A stretch of 64,000 bases of DNA from Anadara kagoshimensis (GCA_021292105.1 CM037874.1:57824539-57888538), one strand, 5' to 3'; positions 23,308 to 36,845 are shown, counted from the stretch's first letter. The notes: generated by a model not told the origin, from the letters alone. Numbers and translations are program-made.

Positions 23308-26300
23308 GTATGTAATTATATTCATGTTAACGGAATGTTTATGTCGAAAATTCAAATTTTGTGAGTTTTTATCCGCCCTTGACTGTCTAGGACGATGAAT
23401 GAATGTATATTTTCAAACTTTTTTGAACAAACTATGGGTTTGTTTATAAATAAATATCCCTTGAATAGTTTAAGCTAGTTTGATTAAAAGCGAAGCCAAT
23501 TGAAATGTGTACATAATTTACATCAAGTTGTATTAAATCGCGCGCCCATTTCAAAATCCTTGTCACCATGAGGCTTAATTAGGTCAAGGGGGGGGGGGTC
23601 TTATGGTTCATACGTTTGATGTGACAACATTATATCACAATTCAATAAAGAATATGATTTTATTAAAGGGACCACTATAAAATATTATCCATCTCCATGT
23701 ACATTTATTTCAGAATCGGTTTAAAAAATAATTTATATTAAAATCAGTAAATATATAGAAATGATAAAATTTAATAAAAGTATATTATTTCTATTTCTTA
23801 TGAATCATTTTTAAGGTTTATATATAATATGATTTTGTTAAGATTTTGGATGAGACTTTGTTTACATTAGTAAGATCAAAGGTTATGTTTTCATCTGCTT
23901 CACCCTAGACATGTTAAGGATAATGACATCAGATGTTCTATATTTAGAAACACTGCAAGTACATGTAGGGATTCCTTGGCTAACTACTTTAAGAGTTCAG
24001 CATTATTTTGAGGCCCTTAAAAATGTTGCCGTCGTTAAAATATCAATATTTTTACCTGATATATGTCCATTCAAATCCTAGATTTCTTGATAGGGCATCA
24101 AGTTACTTCTTTGAACATTTGACCAGGCAAATAACCCTCCTCACCTGGCATTTGACCCTAAAATCTAAAATACCTGTTCTTTCAGGGTCTGATTGACTTC
24201 AAGATCTCAAGAGTCAATCCACAAATGTAAATACTACAGTTGTTTCTTGCTGAAAATCAGTTGAGTAAGGTATTTAATGTCCCAGTCAAGAATATTTCAC
24301 TTATATGATTTATCAATACACTGCCAGAAATACCTGTGTGTTGATCTGATTGCATTATAAATACAGCAGGGTTTGTGCTGATTGCATCATACAGCAGGGT
24401 TCTTTATCGTGCCACGCCTACCTTGTCACAGGACCTCATTTATTTTAAGTTCCCATTTGAAAGAACAATTTTTGTAATAGCAAGTGCTTGGTGAAAGAAC
24501 ATAGCCTTTGTTCATTAAGTCAAGAAAAAAAAAAAACCTGAAAATTCCTCTCAATTTCCACCACTATGCAGCTTTGCTAATAGGACAAAATTATATCAAA
24601 ATCCCTTACGAAATTTTTTTGAGATGTTTGTAAAAATAACCACATGGGTTCAAAATAATGTGTTTACAGTAATGGAAGGCCCAGGACCTTTCACCTTCAT
24701 TTTTGGCAGACCCTACAACTAGTTCTGAAAGTCCAATATCAACTGAAAGGTTCATGTGCAATTATGTTATTATAGAAAAAAATATTATCCTGGAAAAAAA
24801 TGGCTGGCCCATGGAAATTTTACAGTTTAAATATCAAAAGTCCCAATGTAAAATGATTATTTTAAAACAATAGGTCTTGGGCCTAGGGAATTTCGCACCC
24901 CTGAACTAATCCCGTGGATTTGAATTTTCATTTGGAGGTTGAATCAATGCCTTAACAAAACAAAGACAAATGACAGATTTGTTTAATGATAGATATTTGT
25001 GTTGTAGATAAATGGCCCAGAACTCTGAGTGGATTGCCTAGTACATCAGGAACTACAGCCAGTATTGCCATAATAAAGAATTCAAAGTTATACATTGGTC
25101 ATGTCGGTGATTCAGGAGTGGCTATGGGTTTCGATGACAGTCGATGTGACAAGTTTATACGGCCACATGGATCCATGCTTACCACAGTGAGTAGTACAGT
25201 GCTGTACAGGTTGTGGCCAATGAAACTATACAATTTTGTACCGTCTTGTTGCTTTTGTAACAATAGTCATATAAGCAGGACTGAATACTTGTCCCTCTCC
25301 CATTGGAGAAAAAAGAACCACTTCAATATAAGTGAAAGAATCTTTGACTAGAACAGTTCAACACAAACAACATTATTCCATTCCGCTCAACATTCAGTAA
25401 AAGATTAAACTAGGCCGTGTCTATTGACTGAAAAATAAACACACACAGTCCTCAATTTTGTCTACTAAAATGGTGGCCAAATCAACTTGGAATTGTGTCT
25501 AGTAACCTAAAATTTGTAAATAGTGGCCAGTTTATCCACTTTAAATTTGAACTTTTGTGACAAGATATTATTTCTGTGTTACAGAATTTTCATGATACTG
25601 ATGCCATTTCAGGCAATATAATGGGCACTTTACATCATCATTATTGTTATTAATAACACTGATGTATGTAAGTGATTGTAAGTCAATCTTAAAAATGTGT
25701 ATTTTTGTTTTCCATACCTGAAAGATGCCTTAATTTTTCTTCATTTGGAAGAAAAGGTTGCTGGCCACTTGGAATTTCCACTGGCCACCTGGAAATTTAA
25801 ATTGTTGGCCAGCTGGCCATTTCCTGTTGGAATCCATTTTAAGGGTTGTCACATCTACTGCAGAGTTCGCAGTCTTGAAAAGTGGAAAATGAGCCCTAAC
25901 GGGAAAAGTCCTTGAAAATAAGTCCTGGAATTCTGTCAGTCTTTCTTAAAAAGTCTTGGAATTTTGAACTAATCAACCCAACCCGAACTCGCAGTAAAAA
26001 TACAGCTGCAACGTTAATAAAAAAACTGAGTTATCCCTCTTGTCTCGGTAAATATTATTCTTGAGTCTAGACTTGTACCGGAAAAATTCCGGGTGGTTTT
26101 CCAAAAGAAGGAAACTACAGCGGAAAAAGACACATAAGTAATTACTTTGTATCACTCCCGGCTAGCAACGAAAATGTGTGTTCAACCGTATGTGGATAAA
26201 AATGTACAAATGCCGATTTCGGAGTCCTTGAAAAATGGTCAAAGAGTCCTTGAAAAGTCCTTGAAGTTTGCCAGGCATTGACAGTATGAACCCTGTATTG

Positions 26301-29300
26301 GATTAATATTTCTTTATTTTTAGCAAATTTGTGAAATAATGTTATAATAGTGATGCTCAATAGAGCTGTAATCGTGCAACAAAATTAAAAAGGCATAGCA
26401 GAAATTCTAGTTTTCCATAAATTTAAAAAAATTAGAAGCCAAACTTGTGAAATTATAGTCATTTTTAAAGTATTTTTCCTCAAATTTGCTAAAATAGGTT
26501 ACTTATTGAAAGAATTCCTCAGAATTTAGTAGCCAATGGCGATTTTGGCTACCAGGAATGGAAACATAGAGAAATTTTGACAATATCGTGATATTTTTAG
26601 ATGAGTATGCTCAATATGAACTTGCAGTTAGCTAATTTATGTTTTTATGAACATGGTTTGCATTGATACATGGTATATATATTTATTACTTTACCCATCA
26701 GCAGCAGTAATTTGTTTGTAGTTCAGCACAACCACATGTTTAATCTGCTTAATCATGATCAATACACAACTGACACAATTATTTCAAAGAATTTTTTGTA
26801 AGTTATAGGGTTCCGCGATATCGTGTTGTAAGCTTTATTCCGCCATATCTCCATTGGCAAATCTCTGGTGCCGACGGTATATAATAACAGTACTAATGAC
26901 CAATCAGACAAAAATTAACAATCGGAAACTAATTGATTTATAATTGAAATTACTGGTACATTTTTGCATTATTACTACATTGTACATCAGGAAGGCACGG
27001 TGGCTGAATGGATAAGATGTCAGTCTTCAAATCCAGGGTCTCTCACCGCTGTGAGTTCGAGTCCCGCTCGGACCACATGTGGGAAAGTGAATTTTCCTTG
27101 CTGTTGGCCTTTACTGATTCACCTGGTATCAGTATAATGGACTGGGGGAGTGGTACGCTTGTCTGCGGCGTACTGACTTTGTGAGCTAGCACGGTAAAAT
27201 CGCCCTGAGTGCTAGTACAAGGCAGACCATACAACATACTCGCACTCCACATGCATACACAAAATTGTTCATTGATTAATCCATATTCATGTTAGAGATT
27301 ACCGTAATTAAATAGTTCTCGTCACGAATAGCTGAAAAATTGCTGCTGCGACGTTAAGCAACATTCAACTAACCAACCAACATTGTACATAAGTAACAGA
27401 TAAAGCTGACAATATCATAATAAGTAGTTTAATTTGTGATTGTCAGCCATGTGTTCTTGCTTAGTGATGATACCTTCAAAATTTTAAATACAGACCTACC
27501 ATTATCTGATCACTGCCTACCATGTTGTTTCAGAAGGGACTTAACAATAATCCAGAAACTATTCACTTGATGTCAGTGATGATCATTTATTAAGTTCGCT
27601 GGACTGGCAACCGTCATTGGTAGTTGGCGATAATCGCGGCATCACTAATTTAGTAAATACCGTAATGCTTTTAAAAAAGACAACGTTTTCACAAATTTTG
27701 AAATTTGACTATTAATAATTTTAAAACTGTGGAAACCTGACATTACCAAAAAAATGCTTTGCTTCGAAAGCTGTGGACACGGAATTCTATTTAGAAATAG
27801 TGATAGGAAAGGTCAAATAATTAAAACCTTTTTTTCCAGGACCACAAACCAGAAAGTCCTTCTGAGAAAAAACGAATCGAAGAGTGTGGTGGTCAGGTAG
27901 TAGCTAAAGCTGGTGTACAGAGAGTTGTATGGAATAGACCTAAAGTCAGTCATAAAGGACCCATAAGACGTAGTACACCTATTGACAAGATACCATTTCT
28001 GGCTGTATCTAGAAGTTTAGGTAAGTACAAGGCTCTCGCTGGGTTGTTTTGGGGTCCCGATAATCTGCCACATATTCACAATTCAAAATCTGATTGTCTT
28101 TTAACAATTACTATGTCAATTTTCACAATTTTGGAAATTTCAGTTTTAAAACAGTAATTTGCAGTTTTCAGAGTTATTCTGTGAACCTATATTTTTCTCC
28201 ATATTTAAAATATGAAGTTGGTGTCTGAATTATATATTTGTGTACAAATTTTGCCATTACAAATCAAATAACATTTTTTTTGCAGAATAGTTGCATGAAT
28301 TTTACAGACAAAAAATACAGATAATTCACAAGTTCATTAACTTTTTGATAGAGTGTATATTCTAGTTAATATGCAAATTAGCTATATGTTTAGCACTATT
28401 TATGTCATGCCATTAATATTCAGGAATATAAAATCTATATGCACATTCTGGTACTTCATCCACTTTTTGATTGAATTGCGCACCACCATAGTTTGATAGT
28501 GTAAGTAAAACATAGACCATCAGACAATTAACATGTATTGTTTACATCTGTCAATCATGGGGCAGAGTCCATTCTTTATAATTGAGAGTGTGTGCATTTT
28601 TATAATGGAGAAGTATAAAATTGACTTGATTGCATAAAACGTTAGGATTCTTTTTACACGAAATCAACAATGAGCACTTTTATATTGACAATACTGTTAA
28701 TAATTACATCTGGCTTGGTATAATCTCTTCATTTTATATCTGAAATTGGAACTTAATTTAATGGATTTAGTTTACCAAGCAATTTGTCAACCAAGGAAGT
28801 GCAAGGAATAAAACACACACACACACACACACACACTATTTCTGATAAATCTGGTTGCATTATTTCTTTAGAGTATGTGATTTTTAGCTAACCTGACTAA
28901 AATATTATGTTCAATAGTTTCATCGTGTTGTTATTGTTCGTCTATTAATGTACGGTAAACAAAACGTTCCTTTTTCTGGTGCAATACTGTTATACTTGAG
29001 TTCCAAAGAAGTAGACTTACATAGAAGCAGTGTTCAATCTGGGGCCATGTTTCAATCAATAGGTCAACATGATAACATTATATGTTAGAACTGGGATTGT
29101 TCAAAACTTAATTAAAACTAAAAAGGTAAGCCTACTCTGGCTTCCAGACAATTATTTTGTGGGACAAAGTTATTATTTTGGCTAAAATGGCACAAGTGTG
29201 GCTTCTAGATTGAACACTGTATAAGTTACGGTAATATAAATACATTTTTGGTTTTTATGTTGAATTTTATTGTTAATGTGTTTCTGGTGCAAGATAAATG

Positions 29301-31835
29301 TTTTTACCCTTCATATTATTTTACTTTCGATTGTCTAGGTGATTTATGGAGCTACAATTACTTAAATCAGCAGTTTGTGGTTTCCCCAGAACCAGAGGTT
29401 TCGGTGCGGAAGCTGGATCCGACCAGAGATAAATGTCTTGTAATTGGTTCAGACGGATTGTGGAACATGTTATCTGCAGAAGAAGCAGTGTCATTAGTTG
29501 TAGATTTAGAATATCACTTTGAATATAAAGTAATCAATGATCCGGTATGTATGACACAAATCTTTGTAATTAAAGTAAGGACCACTATGCTAACTCAATT
29601 CGTAGAATGTTCACTCCGTATGCGGGAAGTTGTTGGTTTTAACCCAGCGGGGGTCTGAACAAGACTTGAAATTTGGTAGTGACTGTTGTTCTTTTACCAA
29701 GCGCTTGGCATTTAGAATGAAAGTCAGGAGGTCCTTCAAAAGAGACCATAAAAACTGATGCCTCATGTCACGGCAGGCGTAGCAAATCAAAGACGCCCCC
29801 ACACATTGCCATAAGCACACTGTAAAAGTAAAAAAATTCTGCCACTTAGCCTATAGCTGTTGAAAGTGCTGTTATATGGATCACATCACCTCTCAGCACT
29901 TGAATTGGAATCCCGTGGATGGATCCCAGTGTTAGAAAGTTTGTTAGTTCACATGCCAAAGTTCATTGTTTTCTCCAGACATTGAAATTTCCTCCACTAT
30001 TTCCAGGGGTCCTACCATTTCTCCAGACATTCAAATTTCCTCCACCATTTCCAGGGGTCCTACCATTCCTATATTTTCCTTTATTTCCTTTAATATTTAC
30101 CATTTCCTTTATTTTTGTCACTGGTAGCTTCAGGAATTCAGAATGGGTACATTTTTCCCACATTCAGTACTAGCTGAAGCAAGATGAACATTTATGTATT
30201 TCTAAAGCAGTAAGTGCATGTCACAGTTGCCAATATTTTATGTTTGTTAGTAAAAGGAGAAAAGGGAATGGTTTAGGGGCGGGATGGAGGCCATAGATGT
30301 GTTATTTTATGTGTAAACTATTTAAAAATATTCCTATAATTTTAGTGAAAACTCCTGTAATTTCCTATAAAGCTCCTATAATTTTGACCCGATATTCCTG
30401 TTTTTCCTATATTTTTGGACCCCAAAACTAGTAGGACCCCTGCATTTCTGAACTGAAGGCCTCAATATAAAAGTTTAAATGAAAGAATCTTGACAAGGAT
30501 ATAAGACACCATTACTCAACTCACAGTATTGAAAAATGCATCATTTGTTTGTGATATTTTTCTAATTAATGTTAATAATTATCTATTGTATTTCAGAATG
30601 TCTCTGTGTCATATTGGATAAATCCAGCAGAAAAACTTGTGAACAGAGCTATCAATAAATGGAGAGCTAAACTTATGAAAGCAGATAATACTAGTGCTAT
30701 TGTTGTGTTGATTGACCCTCTTGGGCCTCGTAAGTTATCTATTCTGAAAAAGAAAAGGGAAGAAACATTTCGAAAACTGCGGGAAGCTAGGGCTGCAGAA
30801 GCTTCAAAGGTCAATACAAGGTCATCGCCAAGGAAATCTAATGATAACACACCCGAACCTTCCTCTCCAAAGATTTCGTCCAAAGTTCATGCAGCAAAAG
30901 TGGAGAAAAGTCAGAAACATCAAATAGAGGAAGAACTGGGCATAAGTGTGGGAATGAAGACTGCTATATCACCTATTTCCTTGGAGAAAATGCGCCGTCG
31001 ATCTATCCCAGGACAGTTGGATACAGAATTAGATGACAGTATACAAGCGACAAGTGTACACAAGAATTTATTTTCTGATATGGCCAGAATTAAACCCACA
31101 GACCACAATGTAACTCATGTGCCTAAATCTACAAAGAATTCAGAAAACGCACACAGCTCTAGCAACAAACATACTGATAATAGTAAACTAGTGAAAGATG
31201 AGAAATCATCAACTGTTGTGTCTCCAAGGAAAGTGTCTTCATGTTCAAGGACAGAGGAGACCTCTGCTCTAGTGGGGTCGTCGCCAAGGAAACTGTCTCC
31301 ATGCACAAGAACAAGGCTAAGAAGCCATTCAGGTGATACGTCCAATCATGTTGATGCAAATGTTTTACAAGACAATAAAACCACTAAAGAACAAACAAAC
31401 ATTCACATAACAAAGATCAGTGTTCACCATGTGCTAAAAGACAGTCAGAAAATTCATCAGTTGAATTCAGAACACGATGGTGAAACTTCTAGTCTAAAAG
31501 ACATGAAAAATATAATCACAGTCACGGAAGAAAAAGCAGAATTGCGGTTAAAATCCAGTACTGACTTAAATCGGAATCCGAAACCACATCTAAATTCAAA
31601 TCGTGACAGTTTCTCGGATTCACCAAGTAAAAATTTGCGACGAACAAGTTTGAAGGGTTTGTCAGATGTTAAAAATAACCAGAGAACAAGTGCCAGACTG
31701 CGAAAGGTTAAACAGAATCATAAACGCAGGGGTGAAAATAGTCGTTTTATAACCAGAACCAGATTTGGTGCCCAAAAACGAAAGTTAGAAACACACGATG
31801 ATCTACCATCATCAAAGAGAGTGTGCCGAAATTAA
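23004..31835 (+). CDS. PPM1D: PPM1D/Wip1 protein phosphatase (PP2C family), 5 exons, 702 aa
   Basis: Metal-dependent Ser/Thr phosphatase, nuclear in vertebrates, where it switches off p53/ATM/p38 damage signalling. Exons: 23004-23307, 25008-25186, 27840-28020, 29339-29544, 30597-31835; all junctions GT-AG and phases consistent (1,0,1,0), total 2109 nt. Seen: [15 protein letters not shown] N-terminus ([13 protein letters not shown]), metal-binding FDGHGG (exon 1), [10 protein letters not shown] and HVGDSG (exon 2), DHKPE and the PPM1D-specific basic loop [22 protein letters not shown] (exon 3, in two parts), [17 protein letters not shown] and GSDGLWNM (exon 4), [10 protein letters not shown] (exon 5). 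The tail of about 350 residues is low complexity, Ser/Lys/Arg-rich and ends in a basic SSKRVCRN, likely nuclear localisation. Compared with human, the proline-rich insert before DGHGG is absent. Confidence 0.95.
23580..24995. other. PPM1D intron 1
   Basis: AT-rich intron. Only a minus-strand SINE family B fragment at about 24257-24500 is recognisable ('tatttaatgtcccagtcaag', 'aatatttcacttatat'). Confidence 0.6.
25008..25186 (+). CDS. PPM1D: PPM1D exon 2
   Basis: 179 nt after acceptor TGTTGTAG; restores Asp across the junction ([20 protein letters not shown]) and ends MLTT before GTGAGT. Confidence 0.93.
25855..26294. mobile_element. Probable hAT-like non-autonomous element
   Basis: Begins 'cagagttcgcagtcttgaaa' and ends 'gacagtatgaaccctg'; the inside has repeated 'ccttgaaaagtccttgaa' as in the element at 59959. 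Ends are only partly inverse, so boundaries are approximate. Confidence 0.45.
26988..27379 (+). mobile_element. tRNA-derived SINE, full copy with 11-bp TSD
   Basis: Second copy of the SINE at 9101, with 'gtggctgaatggataagatg' and 'gagttcgagtcccgctcgga' promoter boxes and the (aacc)n tail. Flanked by acattgtacat at 26977-26987 and 27380-27390. It sits in PPM1D intron 2. Confidence 0.88.
27840..28020 (+). CDS. PPM1D: PPM1D exon 3
   Basis: 181 nt after TTTTTCCAG; begins DHKPES, contains the basic loop and [10 protein letters not shown], ends one base into the Gly codon before GTAAGT. Confidence 0.93.
28812..28835. repeat. (AC)n microsatellite
   Basis: About 12 AC units in PPM1D intron 3. Confidence 0.9.
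29339..29544 (+). CDS. PPM1D: PPM1D exon 4
   Basis: 206 nt after [27 protein letters not shown] and GSDGLWNM. Ends NDP at phase 0 before GTATGT. Confidence 0.93.
29580..29815 (+). mobile_element. SINE family B copy, diverged
   Basis: Carries 'ggtagtgactgttgttcttt' and 'aggtccttcaaaagagacca' blocks and a degraded tRNA-like head. In PPM1D intron 4; the last PPM1D exon 4 codons are upstream of it. The rest of intron 4 (to 30596) has a duplicated 'ccagacattgaaatttcctc' segment at about 29977-30062. Confidence 0.65.
30597..31835 (+). CDS. PPM1D: PPM1D exon 5 (C-terminal tail)
   Basis: 1239 nt after TATTTCAG. Begins [19 protein letters not shown], then [14 protein letters not shown] closes the phosphatase domain. 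The rest is a poorly conserved basic tail with repeated SSPRK-like motifs ([20 protein letters not shown]). Confidence 0.92.
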   Translation, partial: NVSVSYWINPAEKLVNRAINKWRAKLMKADNTSAIVVLIDPLGPRKLSILKKKREETFRKLREARAAEASKVNTRSSPRKSNDNTPEPSSPKISSKVHAAKVEKSQKHQIEEELGISVGMKTAISPISLEKMRRRSIPGQLDTELDDSIQATSVHKNLFSDMARIKPTDHNVTHVPKSTKNSENAHSSSNKHTDNSKLVKDEKSSTVVSPRKVSSCSRTEETSALVGSSPRKLSPCTRTRLRSHSGDTSNHVDANVLQDNKTTKEQTNIHITKISVHHVLKDSQKIHQLNSEHDGETSSLKDMKNIITVTEEKAELRLKSSTDLNRNPKPHLNSNRDSFSDSPSKNLRRTSLKGLSDVKNNQRTSARLRKVKQNHKRRGENSRFITRTRFGAQKRKLETHDDLPSSKRVCRN

Positions 31836-32518
31836 CCCTCAACTTTTAGTGTTAGAAAATAAATAAAAATGTCTTTCTGTGAAACTTAAGAAATTATAAT
31901 TTTAATGATCTTAATGTATTTAATTTTTGAAATTTGCATATTTAATGTATACAATTTTATACATCTCAAGATGGATGATATGGACACAAGAAAATCCAAC
32001 ATGATAGCTGTTCTTTAATACATATGGGTCTAGGATCTTACACCTTTTGTCATGAAAAGGCAAATTCCATTAGTAATAGATTAATTGAATGAAAGCAATA
32101 ACGATTTGTACATGTTTTCTGCTGTAACAACGGCATGTACAATATATATATACTGTAGCAAGTAACATCAAAATATCCCTATAACCAACTGATTATATTT
32201 TAATTAACTTAAGTTATAAATTGTTGGTGCCCTTTAGTTTTAAAGTACATAGACACAAAATTGAGTAACACATATTTTTATTTTTATTTTTTTTTTAAAG
32301 GCTCTACTTAAATTTTATCAAGAGAATGATTTATTTATTTTTACGTTAAAATTAAAAGATTTTTAAATTTGTTCTTTAAAAAAATTTTAAGTGCTGTTTG
32401 GGTTCTCTTTTTAATTGCTTTATTTTTTAAGTGAAGATGTGATGGTAAAAAGGCATTACTGTTTTATGACAAATTCAATACCTGTGTGTTTGCAAATGTT
32501 TTCCACTTAATATAGAAA

Positions 32519-32555
<37 letters not shown>

Positions 32556-33180
32556 CAGGAATCTGGGAACTTTATTCAGAGCATTCCAGGACTAGAGAAG
32601 CCTTAAGGTGTTCTTAACAAAGTAGATATCCTGGTACTTTGAAACTTAAAGTGTCAAGTAGGTTTTATTGTGATGGACATTGTTAAGTTAATGTGTTAAA
32701 TTAATTGGTCATTTTATTAAAAGGTCAGTATATAGTAAAAAATGGTCCATGACAAAATGTCTGTATAGTAAAAGTCTGGACTAGATTGGGTTCCCTGTAT
32801 TATTGTTGATGAGACTGTATGGCGCAATTTTAAAATGCTTTGACACATATCATAGCAGTTTAATTTAAAAGTTGCCTCTATATTATGTGGTTTTAATTAG
32901 GGACTTCAGAAGTATAATTTACATGAAATTTTAATTTATTGGAAAACATTTTTAACACATTGATCTTTATGTGATAAATATCTTGGACTTTAGCGCATTG
33001 TTATTTTATCAAACATTTATTTTTCTCACACCTATGACACGAAAGTCTTGCTTTAATCTATGTGGGATTTTTTTTGTCTTACTCTAGGGTTAAGAATGGC
33101 TACACACTACGCCTTAAACAGATGTTGTTTTTTTGTGATCCTAGAAGCTTTTAATGGATTTTTAAAGGAATGAAGTGTGA
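31836..33180 (+). other. PPM1D 3' UTR and flank
   Basis: An AATAAATAAA polyadenylation signal lies at about 31857-31866, close to the stop codon. Beyond it the sequence is AT-rich with a (TG)n tract at 32522-32552 and no gene. Confidence 0.6.
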
Positions 33181-33182
33181 GA

Positions 33183-33312
33183 AAAAGAATCGATCGCTAC
33201 TGGTCATATGAAATAGAGAAATCGCAACCCAAGGTCTTATATATTTGTTCCAGAATGAGGTATGGACCAAATATATAAGACCTCGCATTCAGATTTCCCT
33301 ATCTTATATCAC
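33183..33312. repeat. Inverted repeat, arms about 50 bp
   Basis: Left arm contains 'actggtcatatgaaatagag' and 'aaggtcttatatattt'; right arm contains 'aaatatataagacctc' and 'ccctatcttatatcaccagt'. A hairpin-type MITE or palindromic duplication. Confidence 0.65.
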
Positions 33313-33680
33313 CAGTCACCATAAATTCTATTAATCCCTGGTGCTGCAAATGGGTATTTTTGCTGGCGTTTGGGGGAAGACCCGAGTGCTAAGGAGAGCT
33401 TTTTTCTCATAGGTGACCACTTATATATTTATATCCAGCACCCTGGTTTCTCAATTTTTGAGTATCGTACTCAATCAGCACTCTCGGGAGCTTATATTAA
33501 GCTGTAACCCTTTTATTTTTTACTTCAATATTTTAAAAGTGTGAACCAGTTTTAAATTAAGAGTAATGAGAGAATATTTATGTTGGTGTATGTGACAAAA
33601 CACTTATATTGTAAACTGGTTTTAACAATGTAGATTATTATTATTATTGTTATCACACATTAAACCTTTTATCGTATATA

Positions 33681-33896
33681 GGTAAACAACATTAACTTGT
33701 CTGCTTGACCTTTTAAAATTAAAATATTTATTATGGACAATTACATAATGCAGAAGCAACACAAGTTTTTAAGTGAATAAGTAATCATGTGCATTATGTA
33801 CTGTGAATCCAAACACATCCCATGTGTTAGGTGGATCTTCCAAAATGAATTATTTCTAATAAAGGTCAAGTTGGCAGATCAAAGTTGTTTGTCTAT
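33681..33896. mobile_element. MITE family 1 copy
   Basis: Left 'ggtaaacaacattaacttgt', right 'ggcagatcaaagttgtttgt', with the internal 'ttaggtggatcttcc' block. Confidence 0.72.
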
Positions 33897-34044
33897 ACAA
33901 TAATGCAAGGGATTTTACTCATGTATCTTGTTCTTAGTCCATTGTACTGGTATTTGTTAAAATGGTTGTTGAGGAAAGTCATCAATATCATATCATTTCT
34001 TGAAGTGAAAAGATGAAAGAGGGATTCTGAAGGGTAGAGGTTGG

Positions 34045-34152
34045 TTAAAATAAAGATGTGTATACTTGGGTAGTTTGTTCAAAGAGTTGCCGGACTAATT
34101 AAAATAAAGATGTGTATACTTGGGTAGTTTGTTCAAAGAGTTGCCGGACTAA
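34045..34152. repeat. 54-bp direct duplication
   Basis: Two consecutive copies of a segment starting 'ttaaaataaagatgtgtata' and ending 'gagttgccggacta'. 34153-35390 otherwise has no recognised feature. Confidence 0.9.
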
Positions 34153-35392
34153 TTTACCTAAACAAAAATTTGAATCTACAATGATGCAAGCTGCTCCTTA
34201 ATCACAGTTAGGTAGATAAATTTATTCACAGAATTTCATCACTTATGTGGGTTAACGGTGTCATTTCAAAATAATTCTTTTCTAAAATTTATCATCAATG
34301 ATAAAGTGGAAATGTATTGCAAACATAGTTTGACTGTCAACATAAAATTTTGACATCCAATTTGTCTAAGGATAGGTTTTGCTCCATAATGTATATTCTT
34401 AAAGGGAGCCATGAAATAGTCAACAGTAGAAAAATAAAGATTGGTGTAGGATTGTAGTAGTAAAATTTTAGGATTGTAAATAGACATACAGGAGTACTAC
34501 TGTTATTCCAGAAATAGTATGATATATGAGCTATATAGCACTATACCTCTAGGTGTGTGGGTTTACCTATATAATGGAGAATATCTTTGACATACTAGTC
34601 ATTTGGGGCTCTAGTAATTTTGTTTAGGATATAAAAATCACAGAAATATTCTTCAACAATGAAGGGCTTTTTATGTAATGTTTTACATAGCTTTTCTCTT
34701 TGAAAAATAGTTTAAAAATGTGTCAAAATAGTCTGAAAATGACATCACCTAAATTTGCCATCTGTATTTTATTTAATCACTTGTTACAAGTTGTTAGTAA
34801 GAGAAATACTGTAATCTTATTATTTTAACATACAATGTAGTTACTAAAAGTGCATTTTCCACCCTTTAATCTTGTATAAATAATTCACTTTTTGGTTCAA
34901 AATGGGTCTGTGTCCTACAGTTATATACTCCTGATTATATTTCTAAGTTTTCTTCATTTTCTTGTGGGTTCAAAGTCCCAGTAAAATTATATTGCTATAT
35001 ATCAGTTCTACCATTTTTGGAATTGCAGTAGGCTGGGTTTGTAAGGGAGAGGTGATCAGTTGTTTGGGTTTAGGTAAGAACAGGGTGGCAGTGTTTTCAA
35101 AATATAGTTAATTCAAAAACACACCATATTGGTTTTTCAAGTTTAAAAAATCTTTTCAATTCACCGATTACTGGAATATTGGAACTGCAGAAATCTTTCA
35201 TTTTTCTAAAATCATTTTTTGCACTAGAAAATTAGTATTTTATACAAAATATTAATGAGTAATTTACTTACAAGTCCAAGTCTAAAAAGAAGGGAAACAT
35301 TTGTCAACCTCAGACCTAGGTTAAGTGTAATAGACAACTTCGACTTGCCCAACCCTGGCAAGCCACAGTATTGGTTACCTGATGAAATAGAT

Positions 35393-35640
35393 CAGCATGG
35401 CTTACTGAGGTGTAAGTTAACTGACAACCATTAGGAAGGACTGGTTTGAGTAATCTTGGATTGGCATGGCTTAATGAGGTGTAAGTTAACTTGACAACCA
35501 TTAGGAAGGCCTGGTTTGAGTAATCTTGAATTGGCATGGCTTAATGAGGTGTCAGTTAACTAGCAACCATTAGGAAGGACTGGTTTGAGTAATCTTGGAT
35601 TGGCATGGCTTAATGAGGTGTCAGTTAACTAGCAACCTTG
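35393..35640. repeat. About 70-bp tandem repeat, 3.5 copies
   Basis: Unit contains 'aaccattaggaaggactggt' and 'ggattggcatggcttaatga'. No coding capacity; the minus-strand frame across it is periodic. Confidence 0.9.
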
Positions 35641-35999
35641 GACTATCCTGGGGTTTCCCCTAGAAGTCAGTCACCAAGGTTGTGTAATATTATAGATAAT
35701 ATTTCATTTCCGTAATATTGTTTTGTTATTTTGAGTGTTTTTATTATATAAAAATATTTTACTGATGGTTTTGATGTAAAAATTGTAAATAAAAAAATTG
35801 TACATATTAAAATAATCTTAAAAATCTGTAAATTAAATTGTACAGAGATTGATTAAATTTCTAAAATATAGAATATTTGTATCTGAATTTTATGTCAATT
35901 CATTATGATAATTTAATTGCAAGTTACGCTTACCAAGGTATTAATTTTTACACAAGTCTTTGCCATAATTATTTAATGACTTAATAGAAAACATATTTG

Positions 36000-36290
36000 T
36001 TGTTTGGCAGTCTGACCCAAAAGTTTAAAGTGGGTAGCGACTGTTTTTCGCCAAGCACTCGGCATTACGAAATGAAAGTCACACCTCTTTCAGATTGTGA
36101 ATCTGTGATTCAGATTTCAGAACTTAAAATAAACGAGGTCCAGCGTCTTTGTAGGCTTGGCACGATAAAGAACCCTGCTGTGTAATGGCACATGCAACAT
36201 TTTTTTCCCTTTGCCTATAGCTCAAGACGTATTGATATAAGTGAAATATTCTTGACTGGGACGTTGAACACCATTACTCAACTAAACTCT
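36000..36290 (+). mobile_element. SINE family B copy
   Basis: Contains 'gtagcgactgtttttcgcca', 'gaaatgaaagtcacacctct', 'taggcttggcacgataaaga' and the 3' end 'acgttgaacaccattactca'. The head is truncated. Confidence 0.72.
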
Positions 36291-36637
36291 TATGATGCAC
36301 AGGCAGAAGTATTCACTCTGAAATCTTTTGTCCCATGCGTTAATACTTTGGTAAAGTTCGCTTGTGTAATAAACATATTGCAATCTGAATGGTCAATGTT
36401 TCCAGATTATAATTTGTTATAATCTTATATTGCATTGACTCGGCTCTAGTTTCAAATATCGCTAGGGGAGATCCTAGTGTAAAAAATTTGTCAATGAATG
36501 AAGTAAGATTGTCATATACATCTGTTTTCATTCCTGGTGTGAAAAATTGTCAATGGTTGCTAATTCTTACAAACAAGATTGTGGAGGAAATTAGAGTACC
36601 TGAAGAAAACCACCAACTGTCAGCAAGTAAACTGACC

Positions 36638-36845
36638 AATTGACGTATCGCCGACCACGCCCACAATGTTCCGACACTGGCCCCCATCATGGTACAAAAG
36701 CAGCGTCATGGCAATTAATGACATACTAGTGTCAGAGACATCATTAAATGGTGCAATTCAGGTCGAGTTTTCATTCTTTTTGCGTGTAAATCAAGCATTT
36801 GGCCATTTGTTTGAACATTGTGGGCGTGGCAGGCGATATGTCAAT
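36638..36845. mobile_element. MITE family 2 copy, intact ends
   Basis: Left end 'attgacgtatcgccgaccac' continuing 'gcccacaatgttc'; right end 'gaacattgtgggcgtggcag' plus 'gcgatatgtcaat' is its inverse. About 208 bp. Related copies with tandem expansions are at 45517 and 58573. Confidence 0.8.
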